Source: Deltaproteobacteria bacterium
GTDB lineage: Bacteria > Desulfobacterota > Dissulfuribacteria > Dissulfuribacterales > QOAL01
DNA length: 5,694 nt
Direction: 5' to 3'
Assembly: GCA_027068235.1 (NCBI GenBank)
Contig: JAMOUE010000415.1
Span: forward strand, 1 to 5,694
Position numbers and translations under genes: made by a program. The notes under the pieces were generated by a model. It made no database searches, had not been told where the DNA came from, and saw only the letters and a program-made list of their open reading frames with translations. Position 1 is the stretch's first letter, and the number at the start of each line of letters is the position of its first letter. Positions 1 through 5,694 of this stretch are shown here, in pieces.

Positions 1-2
1 AT

Positions 3-137
3 AGAAGATCTTTGAGGTTTCACAGACCCTGGTGTCCTCTGGGAAAGAGCACTGCAAGGAAAAACAAGGTCATCTTTCACCGAAGGGAAGATGCCTTTAT
101 GAAAGGATACTGCCGATGCAAAAAGTGTCTACCGTAG
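3..137 (+). CDS. Possible 3' end of an upstream gene (partial, unrecognised)
   Basis: The frame starting at base 3 is open from the window edge to TAG at 135-137, giving 44 residues that end in a small cysteine cluster, GYCRCKKCLP, with cysteines at local residues 37, 39 and 42 and another at 11. The stretch is basic (many Arg and Lys). The other two forward frames have stops at 2-4 and 13-15, so this is the only forward frame that could carry an upstream gene into the window. It would overlap the deacetylase start at 116 by 22 bases, an arrangement common in coupled bacterial genes. I do not recognise a family. A 44-codon open stretch can occur by chance, so this may be non-coding. Confidence 0.3.
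   Translation, partial: RRSLRFHRPWCPLGKSTARKNKVIFHRREDAFMKGYCRCKKCLP
102..107 (+). promoter_or_regulatory. Ribosome-binding site choosing ATG 116 for the deacetylase
   Basis: AAAGGA lies 8 bases before ATG 116, a normal Shine-Dalgarno spacing. The in-frame GTG at 32 has no comparable site in front of it. This favours ATG 116 over the longer reading that would start at 32. Confidence 0.6.
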
Positions 138-1171
138 TTGTAAAGGATGAAATCTTTCTTGAACACGATCCCGGTTTTGGCCATCCAGAATCACCAAACC
201 GTTTACGGGCTATTTACAGCCGGTTGGAAGGGGGAGATGTAAAGCCTCTCTACCAGGTTTTGAGTCCAAGAATGGCCACTCGTGAAGAGCTCGCCTGGAA
301 CCACTCGCCCTCCTATATAGAACGGATAGCAAGGACGGCTGGGGTATCTCATTATCAACTCGATCCTGATACCTCCACATCAGAGCGGTCATGGGAAGCA
401 GCCTGCAATGCCGTTGGAGGCGTTTTCAATGCCTTGGACAGTATATTTAAAGAAGATTTTTTCAATGGCTTTGCACTTATCAGGCCTCCTGGCCATCATG
501 CTGAGCGTGAGCACGCAATGGGTTTTTGTCTTTTTAACAACATTGCCCTTGGTGCCCATTACTGTGTTCGGCAACTTGGTTGTAAAAAGGTATTGATAGT
601 GGATTGGGACCTCCACCACGGAAACGGAACCCAGCGCAGTTTTTATGAAGAAAATAAGGTCCTCTACTTTTCAACCCATCAATTCCCTTACTATCCGGGC
701 ACAGGAGCAGCTTTTGAATGTGGTGCAGGCTCTGGAGAGGGCTTTACTGTCAACTGTCCCATGTCTCCAGGTTTAGGCAACGAACACTTTGCCTCTGTGT
801 TTAACAGGCTTCTTGAGCCTATAACAAGGCAGTTTCAGCCAGATATAATACTTTGCTCAGCAGGCTTTGATGTTTACAAAGATGATCCCCTTGGGGGCAT
901 GCAGGTTGATACCAATGGTTTTGCATTTATGGCCACAAAGTTATTAGATTTGGCTGAAGAGCTTTGTAATGGTCGTTTGCTCTTTTGTTTGGAGGGTGGT
1001 TACGACCTTCATGGGCTTAGTGAGGGTGTAGCAGCAGTTCTTAGGGCAATTGCTAAGAAATTGGATAAAGATGAAATGAAGATTGTAGAGGACTTAAAAG
1101 AGGCTGATTTAAGAATAGAGGGGCTGGAAGAGGCTATAAATATTCAAAAACGATACTGGTCTTCTCTATAA
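116..1171 (+). CDS. Histone deacetylase family protein (zinc-dependent amidohydrolase)
   Basis: This 351-residue protein belongs to the arginase/deacetylase fold family (class II HDAC-like, related to AcuC and acetylpolyamine amidohydrolases). These enzymes remove acetyl groups from lysine or polyamine amides in the cytoplasm using a bound Zn2+. The catalytic set is complete: the general-base His pair in RPPGHHA (H127, H128), zinc ligands D165 and H167 in DWDLHHGNG and D252 in SAGFD, and the transition-state Tyr Y296 in LEGGYD. The N-terminal HPESPNRL motif (about 23-30) is also typical. The last 35 or so residues are charged and probably helical, beyond the catalytic core. There is no signal peptide or membrane segment. 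ATG 116 is chosen because it has a ribosome-binding site and starts just before the conserved core; a GTG at 32 would add 28 residues unlike the family. The substrate cannot be told from sequence, and no acetoin or polyamine genes are adjacent. Confidence 0.93.
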   Translation: MQKVSTVVVKDEIFLEHDPGFGHPESPNRLRAIYSRLEGGDVKPLYQVLSPRMATREELAWNHSPSYIERIARTAGVSHYQLDPDTSTSERSWEAACNAVGGVFNALDSIFKEDFFNGFALIRPPGHHAEREHAMGFCLFNNIALGAHYCVRQLGCKKVLIVDWDLHHGNGTQRSFYEENKVLYFSTHQFPYYPGTGAAFECGAGSGEGFTVNCPMSPGLGNEHFASVFNRLLEPITRQFQPDIILCSAGFDVYKDDPLGGMQVDTNGFAFMATKLLDLAEELCNGRLLFCLEGGYDLHGLSEGVAAVLRAIAKKLDKDEMKIVEDLKEADLRIEGLEEAINIQKRYWSSL

Positions 1172-1342
1172 GTCTACAATGTGCAAGACTTGTTAGTGAG
1201 AAGGGTAATTTTATACGATTGGTTAACGATATTGTTTTGAAATAACTCCATCTTTTGCAGAAACATTTGAGAAAATAGCCAATTTTTTACCCAGATTTGG
1301 CATAAAATCTTCACTTGTTTACTACAACTCCGAACATGGGTA

Positions 1343-1371
1343 TTTCAATTTTTTATTCAAAATGCTATAAT
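1343..1371 (+). promoter_or_regulatory. Putative sigma-70 promoter for carD-rluD (extended -10)
   Basis: A perfect TATAAT at 1366-1371 is preceded by TGC at 1363-1365, making an extended -10 element (TGnTATAAT). At 17-bp spacing upstream is a poor -35, TTTCAA (1343-1348, 3 of 6 consensus bases), as is usual where an extended -10 compensates. Transcription would begin near 1378 and give a leader of about 50 bases before carD. The surrounding DNA is strongly AT-rich. The call rests on consensus matching only. Confidence 0.6.
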
Positions 1372-1407
1372 ATTTTCGTTTTTTGTTAAGAATTAAACCA
1401 TAAGTGT

Positions 1408-1414
1408 AGGAGGT
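1408..1414 (+). promoter_or_regulatory. Strong Shine-Dalgarno of carD at unusually long spacing
   Basis: AGGAGGT is a near-perfect anti-16S match but ends 15 bases before ATG 1430, longer than the usual 5-10. An in-frame TAA at 1424-1426 rules out any earlier start in the carD frame, and the protein from 1430 begins exactly as CarD proteins do. The start is therefore secure even though the spacing is odd. Confidence 0.6.
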
Positions 1415-1429
1415 CGAATCATTTAAGCC

Positions 1430-1969
1430 ATGTTTAAAGTAGGCGATCTGGCAGTCTATCCAGCCCATGGCGTCGGTCTGATTGAGGCCATTGAGGAAAA
1501 AGAAATTGGGGGATCGACCCTTGTCTTCTATGTAATGAGAATCCTTGAGAATGATATGAAGATAATGATCCCCAAGAATAATACAGAGGCGGTGGGGCTG
1601 CGTTCCATCATCTCTGCCAAGGATGTTGAACGAGTATATTCAATCCTTGAGGAGAAAGACGTCAAATTCACTCCTCAGACGTGGAATAGGCGTTATAGAG
1701 AATACATGGAGAGAATAAAGACCGGCTCCATCTTCGACCTCGCAGCAGTTCTCAGAGATCTATACATACTCCAAATGGATAAACCTTTATCCTTTGGCGA
1801 AAAAAAGATGTTGGAGACAGCAAAGACACTTCTGGTAAAGGAGCTGTCTATTGCACGGAACAAAAAGGAAGAAGAGATCGAAAGAGGGATAGAGGAGATC
1901 TTCGGTATTGAAGAGATACAGACAGAATCAGAGCCGGACATGCTCCTTGAAATGAAGACCGATATATAA
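1430..1969 (+). CDS. carD: CarD/CdnL family RNA polymerase-binding transcription regulator
   Basis: This 179-residue cytoplasmic protein binds the RNA polymerase beta subunit and stabilises open promoter complexes, especially at rRNA and other housekeeping promoters, as shown for mycobacterial and Thermus CarD and myxobacterial CdnL. Residues 1-65 form the Tudor-like RNA polymerase interaction domain, opening MFKVGDLAVYPAHGVGLIEA. Residues from about 66 to 160 form the helical DNA-binding domain. W85 in TWNRRYREYMERIKTGS sits where the Trp that contacts the upstream edge of the transcription bubble lies in Mycobacterium CarD. LSFGEKKMLETAK (120-132) is the conserved helix segment. The length is slightly above the usual 155-170 because of an acidic C-terminal tail (about 160-179). 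An in-frame stop just upstream fixes the start at ATG 1430. It is probably the first gene of an operon with rluD, 28 bp downstream, read from the promoter at 1343-1371. Confidence 0.94.
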   Translation: MFKVGDLAVYPAHGVGLIEAIEEKEIGGSTLVFYVMRILENDMKIMIPKNNTEAVGLRSIISAKDVERVYSILEEKDVKFTPQTWNRRYREYMERIKTGSIFDLAAVLRDLYILQMDKPLSFGEKKMLETAKTLLVKELSIARNKKEEEIERGIEEIFGIEEIQTESEPDMLLEMKTDI

Positions 1970-1992
1970 GCGCCTTTTTTACTAGGGCTTAT
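1966..1992 (+). promoter_or_regulatory. Hairpin covering the carD stop and rluD ribosome-binding site
   Basis: ATAAGC (1966-1971) pairs with GCTTAT (1987-1992). Past a bulged G1972, CC (1973-1974) pairs with GG (1985-1986), giving an 8-bp stem with one bulge and a 10-base loop (1975-1984, starting TTTTTT). The 5' arm contains the carD TAA (1967-1969). The 3' arm holds most of the only purine-rich ribosome-binding candidate for rluD, AGGG at 1984-1987. No T-run follows the stem, so it does not look like an intrinsic terminator on the + strand. The inferred role is translational coupling: a ribosome finishing carD would open the stem and free the rluD site. Confidence 0.45.
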
Positions 1993-1997
1993 CTTCC

Positions 1998-2954
1998 TTG
2001 GACAAGGGCCAAAAGACTCCTCGACATGTGGAACTAAGAGTAGATCCTTCTGGTGAAGGAATACGGCTTGATAAATACCTCTCAAAAAATATTCCAGATA
2101 TATCAAGAACTAGGCTCAAGGATTTAATTAAGGAAGGTTTCGTACTCCTTGATGGAACAGTCTGCACTCTTCCAAAGCATAAGGTAAAAGCTGGGCAGTT
2201 ACTGTCTCTTACATTGCCAAAGCCCACTCCACTAGAGCTTATTCCTCAAAGAATGGATATAGAAACCATTTTTGAGGATGAGCACATAGTTGTTGTCAAT
2301 AAGCCTCCCAATCTTGTGGTACATCCTGGTGCTGGCAATACAGAAAGGACCTTGGTTCACGGCCTTTTGCATCAGTGCACAAACCTTTCTGGTATAGGGG
2401 GCAAGATTCGACCTGGAATTGTTCACAGGTTGGATAAAGATACAAGTGGAGTTATGGTTGTTGCGAAAAGTGATGAGGCACATTCTTCACTTACAAAACT
2501 TTTCAAGGCGAGAGCTGTCAAAAAGGTCTATCTGGCTTTGGTGCATGGACAATTTTCAGATAAACAAGGGCTTGTTGATTTACCTATAGGGCGGCATCCT
2601 GTTAAGCGGACCAAAATGGCAGTGGACCAAGACAAAGGAAGAAACGCCCTTACACATTTTAAGGTGAAAAAGGATCTTCAAGGGGCCCAGTTACTGGAAA
2701 TCAGGCTATTTACTGGCCGCACCCACCAGATCCGTGTTCATATGGCCTATATGAAGCACCCTATACTTGGAGACAAGACATATGGAGGCCCGTCATATTT
2801 TTTGCTTGAGAGTGGTGAAAAATTGATATTTCCAAGACAGATGCTCCATGCATGGCGTCTTGAGATGTTTCACCCTGTTTTAAAAGACAGGAAACTCTCT
2901 TTCGAGGCCCCTGTGCCACCAGATATGGTGCATGTCATCAAAAGGTTACAATAA
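1998..2954 (+). CDS. rluD: RluD-like 23S rRNA pseudouridine synthase
   Basis: This 318-residue RluA-family enzyme isomerises uridine to pseudouridine in 23S rRNA; in E. coli RluD the targets are U1911, U1915 and U1917 of helix 69. An S4 RNA-binding domain lies at about 21-75 (GIRLDKYLSKNIPDISRTRL onward) and the catalytic domain at about 90-310. Motif HRLDKDTSG (143-151) carries the catalytic Asp, D146. RTHQIRVHMAYMKHPILGD (241-259) and the following TYGG are also hallmarks. The length matches E. coli RluD (326). The start is TTG 1998: the frame is closed by TAG at 1983-1985, the next candidate is GTG 2028 just before the S4 domain, and AGGG at 1984-1987 lies 10 bases before the TTG. GTG 2028 remains possible. 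The S4 domain argues for RluD or RluC rather than RluA; the exact target in this organism is inferred. It is probably co-transcribed with carD. Confidence 0.9.
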   Translation: MDKGQKTPRHVELRVDPSGEGIRLDKYLSKNIPDISRTRLKDLIKEGFVLLDGTVCTLPKHKVKAGQLLSLTLPKPTPLELIPQRMDIETIFEDEHIVVVNKPPNLVVHPGAGNTERTLVHGLLHQCTNLSGIGGKIRPGIVHRLDKDTSGVMVVAKSDEAHSSLTKLFKARAVKKVYLALVHGQFSDKQGLVDLPIGRHPVKRTKMAVDQDKGRNALTHFKVKKDLQGAQLLEIRLFTGRTHQIRVHMAYMKHPILGDKTYGGPSYFLLESGEKLIFPRQMLHAWRLEMFHPVLKDRKLSFEAPVPPDMVHVIKRLQ

Positions 2955-3062
2955 TTCTTACTACAAATTGTTATGGGATAGGCCAGATTTGCATTGAAAC
3001 TTCTCTACTCTTTTTTATTATCTGATATGTGTCTCTAAAAAAACGGATTTTTGTTAAGGGCA

Positions 3063-3125
3063 ATGCACATGAGGAGAAGAGCTTCACTATTTATATGTTT
3101 ACGACTATTTTTATATGTGCCCTGA
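3063..3125 (+). CDS. Possible micro-ORF or leader peptide upstream of purL
   Basis: An ATG at 3063, with a second in-frame ATG at 3069, opens a 20- or 18-codon frame ending in TGA at 3123-3125. From 3069 the peptide is MRRRASLFICLRLFLYVP: a run of three arginines followed by a mostly hydrophobic stretch. AAGGG (3056-3060) lies 8 bases before the second ATG, a good ribosome-binding spacing. It ends 82 bases before purL. No family is recognised, and a frame this short in AT-rich DNA can arise by chance. An imperfect direct repeat makes up much of its coding sequence. Confidence 0.2.
   Translation: MHMRRRASLFICLRLFLYVP
3086..3118. repeat. Imperfect tandem direct repeat in the purL upstream region
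   Basis: ACTATTTATATGT (3086-3098) recurs as ACTATTTTTATATGT (3104-3118), identical except for two extra T bases in the second copy. The copies start 18 bases apart with TTACG between them. They lie about 90-120 bases before purL, inside the possible micro-ORF. They could be a paired protein-binding site or simply a local duplication in AT-rich DNA. Confidence 0.5.
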
Positions 3126-3197
3126 CTAAATCCAGTCTTGGTTTATCTTACTTAAGACCGCATTCATGGTACTTTTATGACAAAAAACTTTGCACAT

Positions 3198-3202
3198 AGG
3201 AG
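3198..3202 (+). promoter_or_regulatory. Ribosome-binding site of purL
   Basis: AGGAG ends 5 bases before ATG 3208, close to ideal spacing. It supports that start, and the PurS-like fold begins immediately after it. Confidence 0.75.
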
Positions 3203-3207
3203 TTCAA

Positions 3208-5694
3208 ATGGCCCACAGAATAGAAGTTTGCTTAAAGACTAATTTAAAAGACGCCCTTGGGCTCAAAACCCTAAAGAGGGCAAAGGAGGATCTAGGACTT
3301 CCAGTTGAGGACATTAGGACTTACAAGGTTTTTCTCGTTGAAATGGATGTTGAGAAAAACACATTGGATATTATAGCTGAAGGTCCTTTTTCAGATCCCG
3401 TCATTCAGGACTATTCCATTAATGAACCAATCGCCAAAGCCATAGCAGAGAAGACCGGTCAAGATTGGACATGGTTGGTTGAGGTTGGATTCAGGCCAGG
3501 AGTTACTGATAACGAGGGTAAAACTGCACGCGAGGCAATAGAGCTTCTTTTGGAGCGCAAGTTAACTCCACAAGAAGGTGTATATACTTCAGTGGGATAT
3601 CTTGTAAAAGGAAATCTGAACCAGTCCCAGATAGAGTCTCTCGCAAGGGATCTTCTTGCCAACGACCTTATACAAAGGACTACTTTGTGCCCATTTTCCG
3701 AACTCGATAAACGCTATAAAGATTCCTCTAGCCCCTTCTTTTTCGTCCCAAGAGTTAAGGAGGAGGCCAAGATAGAGATTTTGGAGTTTGATCTTGCCTC
3801 CATGAGTGATCAAGAGCTTATGGAGCTTTCAAGGGAAAGGGTGCTGGTACTTAGCCTCAAGGAGATGAAGATCCTTCAGGCCCATCTTCAGGACCCAAAG
3901 GTGCTGGAGCAGAGAAAAAAGGTTGGCCTTAGTGCAAAATACACCGACTGTGAGCTTGAGGCCCTAGCTCAAACATGGTCTGAGCATTGTAAACACAAGA
4001 TATTTAACGCCCTTATCCACTATAACACTCCAGAGGGTGATGAAGAGATTAACAGCCTTTTTAATACTTACATTCGTGGCGCTACAGATAAGATAAGAAA
4101 GGCACTTGGAGAGAAAGACTGGTGTCTTTCGGTCTTTAAGGACAACGCAGGTGTTGTAAGTTTTACAGATGAATTAAACGTGGCATTCAAGGTGGAGACC
4201 CATAACAGTCCTTCAGCCCTTGATCCATATGGTGGAGCCCTTACTGGTATAGTTGGCGTTAACCGTGATCCTTTTGGTACAGGGCTAGGAGCGAAATTAG
4301 TTTTTAATACAGATGTCTTCTGTTTTGGCCCACCAGATTATGACAAACCAATTCCCAAAGGGCTACTGCACCCTAAACGTATATTTGAGGGCGTTAGGGA
4401 AGGTGTAGAACATGGAGGAAATCAAAGTGGTATTCCTACGGTAAATGGCTCCATTCTTTTTGACGAGCGATACCTAGGAAAGCCTTTGGTATTTTGTGGT
4501 ACAGGTGGGATTATGCCAAAAGCCATTGGTGGACGTCCCTCCTATGAAAAGAAAGCGCAGCCAGGCGATGCAATAGTTATGTGCGGTGGCAGAATAGGTA
4601 AAGATGGTATCCACGGAGCTACATTTAGCTCGGAAGAGCTTCATGAAGGGTCACCAGCTACAGCCGTGCAGATAGGTGATCCAATTACCCAGAAAAAGAT
4701 GACAGACTTTTTACTGAGGGCCAGGGATCTTGGCCTCTATAACTCCATTACGGACAATGGGGCAGGCGGGTTGTCATCTTCTGTTGGCGAAATGGCCCTT
4801 GAATCTGGGGGCTTTGAACTACATCTTGACAGGGCGCCTTTAAAGTATCCGGGGTTGCAGCCCTGGGAGATATTGGTTTCAGAGGCACAGGAAAGGATGA
4901 CTGTGGCGGTGCCTCAGAACAAACTCGAAGAGTTTTTGCGACTTTCTGAAAAAATGGGAGTGGAATCAACCGTTCTTGGCACTTTTACCGATTCAGGCAT
5001 GTATCATTGTTTGTATGATGGAAAAACAGTTGCGTATCTCGACCTTGATTTTGTGCACGAGGGTGTCCCGCAGATGGAACTTACTGCAGTGTGGGAAGAG
5101 CCTAAACATGAGGAACCAGATTTTGATTGTCCAGATGACCTAGGTGCAGAGCTCAAGGGTTTGCTTTCTCGGTATGATATATGTAGTAAGGAGTATGTGG
5201 TTCGTCAGTATGACCACGAGGTGCAGGGAGGAAGCGTTATCAAGCCACTTTGTGGTTTGCTAAATGACGGGCCAAGTGATGCAGCCGTTTTGAGGCCAGA
5301 CCTTGCACGTCTGGAAGGACTAGTGGTTTCACACGGTATTTGTCCACGCTACAGCGACATAGATACATACCATATGGTATGTGCAGCAGTTGATGAGGCT
5401 GTTAGAAATGCCATTTGTGTTGGGGCCAAGTTTGATCAGATGTCTGGCCTTGATAATTTCTGCTGGTGTGATCCTGTGCAATCTGAAAAGACTCCTGATG
5501 GACACTACAAACTTGCTCAACTAGTGCGGGCAAATAAGGCGTTGTATGAAATTTGTACTTCATACATGATCCCTTGCATATCAGGTAAGGATAGCATGAA
5601 AAATGACGCCACCATAGGAGGTGTCAAGATCTCCATACCACCCACATTGCTATTTTCTCTCATTGGGAAGATAGACGATGTTAGAAAGGCACTG
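3208..5694 (+). CDS. purL: Phosphoribosylformylglycinamidine synthase, PurSL type (3' end beyond window)
   Basis: The frame is open from ATG 3208 to the window end: 829 residues with no stop, so the C-terminus is missing. The enzyme converts FGAR, ATP and glutamine-derived ammonia to FGAM, the fourth step of de novo purine synthesis, in the cytoplasm. Two PurS-like segments lie at about 3-80 and 86-165, followed by a helical linker. The active-site motif TWSEHCKHK spans 256-264 (H260). The first AIR-synthase-like domain follows at about 305-430, with VETHNSPSALDPYGGA (329-344) and the nucleotide-site region GGNQSGIPTVNGS (403-415). Its partner domain has GGRIGKDGIHGATFSS (460-475) and TDNGAGGLSSSVGEMA (515-530). 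The second synthase-like half begins near 685 and includes CISGKDSMKND (790-800). PurSL proteins are about 990-1000 residues and use a separate PurQ glutaminase; E. coli PurL (1295) carries PurQ fused. The window ends too early to say which applies. The start has a good ribosome-binding site. Confidence 0.94.
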   Translation, partial: MAHRIEVCLKTNLKDALGLKTLKRAKEDLGLPVEDIRTYKVFLVEMDVEKNTLDIIAEGPFSDPVIQDYSINEPIAKAIAEKTGQDWTWLVEVGFRPGVTDNEGKTAREAIELLLERKLTPQEGVYTSVGYLVKGNLNQSQIESLARDLLANDLIQRTTLCPFSELDKRYKDSSSPFFFVPRVKEEAKIEILEFDLASMSDQELMELSRERVLVLSLKEMKILQAHLQDPKVLEQRKKVGLSAKYTDCELEALAQTWSEHCKHKIFNALIHYNTPEGDEEINSLFNTYIRGATDKIRKALGEKDWCLSVFKDNAGVVSFTDELNVAFKVETHNSPSALDPYGGALTGIVGVNRDPFGTGLGAKLVFNTDVFCFGPPDYDKPIPKGLLHPKRIFEGVREGVEHGGNQSGIPTVNGSILFDERYLGKPLVFCGTGGIMPKAIGGRPSYEKKAQPGDAIVMCGGRIGKDGIHGATFSSEELHEGSPATAVQIGDPITQKKMTDFLLRARDLGLYNSITDNGAGGLSSSVGEMALESGGFELHLDRAPLKYPGLQPWEILVSEAQERMTVAVPQNKLEEFLRLSEKMGVESTVLGTFTDSGMYHCLYDGKTVAYLDLDFVHEGVPQMELTAVWEEPKHEEPDFDCPDDLGAELKGLLSRYDICSKEYVVRQYDHEVQGGSVIKPLCGLLNDGPSDAAVLRPDLARLEGLVVSHGICPRYSDIDTYHMVCAAVDEAVRNAICVGAKFDQMSGLDNFCWCDPVQSEKTPDGHYKLAQLVRANKALYEICTSYMIPCISGKDSMKNDATIGGVKISIPPTLLFSLIGKIDDVRKAL

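Noticed and set aside
32..115. N-terminal extension of the deacetylase from GTG 32
   Set aside because: No ribosome-binding site precedes GTG 32, the added 28 residues do not resemble the family, and ATG 116 has a well-placed AAAGGA.
408..596. 62-codon + strand frame inside the deacetylase gene
   Set aside because: It lies wholly within a gene with intact catalytic motifs in another frame; its product resembles no family I recognise.
1170..1191. Inverted repeat AAGTCT/AGACTT at the end of the deacetylase gene, considered as a terminator
   Set aside because: Only 6 bp of stem, low GC, a 10-base loop and no following T-run.
1278..1301. GCCAA/TTGGC inverted repeat in the carD upstream region
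   Set aside because: A 5-bp stem around a 14-base loop with no T-run after it is too weak to call.
1298..1315. Sigma-54-like TGGCAT element
   Set aside because: The -24 GG is present but the required GC of the -12 element is missing at the right spacing.
1693..2106. 137-codon antisense frame across carD and rluD
   Set aside because: It is the reverse-strand shadow of two well-supported genes; the Ser/Ile-rich product is typical of antisense translation.
2964..2991. CAAAT/ATTTG inverted repeat followed by a T-run (3011-3016), considered as the rluD terminator
   Set aside because: The stem is only 5 AT-rich pairs with an 18-base loop, and the T-run is about 20 bases further on.
3039..3052. 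AAAAA-CGGA-TTTTT hairpin, considered as an intrinsic terminator
   Set aside because: The stem is entirely A-T pairs and would be unstable; AT-rich composition explains it.
3135..3158. GTCTT/AAGAC hairpin upstream of purL, considered as an attenuator
   Set aside because: Five Watson-Crick pairs plus two G-U pairs, no T-run, and no competing structure seen.
2955..3207. Purine riboswitch or clear sigma-70 promoter ahead of purL
   Set aside because: None of the conserved purine aptamer core segments could be found, and no -35/-10 pair of good quality at 16-18 bp spacing was seen.

Overview
The window holds four plausible full-size genes, all on the + strand: a histone-deacetylase-family amidohydrolase (116-1171), a CarD-type RNA polymerase-binding regulator (1430-1969), an RluD-like 23S rRNA pseudouridine synthase (1998-2954), and the first 829 codons of a PurSL-type phosphoribosylformylglycinamidine (FGAM) synthase (3208 to the window end). 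No tRNA, rRNA, insertion sequence, CRISPR array or phage gene was seen. The sequence looks like ordinary bacterial chromosome with moderate GC content and AT-rich spacers.

Organism: CarD next to an RluA-family synthase, together with a FGAM synthase carrying fused tandem PurS-like domains, fits Desulfobacterota or a related former deltaproteobacterial lineage. This is inferred from remembered family distribution, not from a database search, so the placement is tentative.

Layout: Positions 1-137 may carry the last codons of an upstream gene that overlaps the deacetylase start. The deacetylase has all its catalytic residues. A 258-bp spacer follows with no strong terminator; it contains a good extended -10 promoter (TGCTATAAT at 1363-1371) and the leader of carD. 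carD and rluD are 28 bp apart and probably form an operon. A hairpin spans the carD stop codon and the likely rluD ribosome-binding site, which suggests translational coupling. A 253-bp AT-rich spacer then leads to purL. It holds an imperfect direct repeat, a possible 18-20 codon micro-ORF and weak inverted repeats, but no recognisable purine riboswitch.

How the genes relate: carD and rluD both serve core gene expression (transcription initiation and ribosome modification). PurL catalyses the fourth step of de novo purine synthesis. The deacetylase has no obvious pathway link to the others. I found no convincing new multi-gene system. The points most worth a second look are the carD/rluD hairpin, the long Shine-Dalgarno spacing of carD, the micro-ORF and repeat ahead of purL, and the PurSL architecture.
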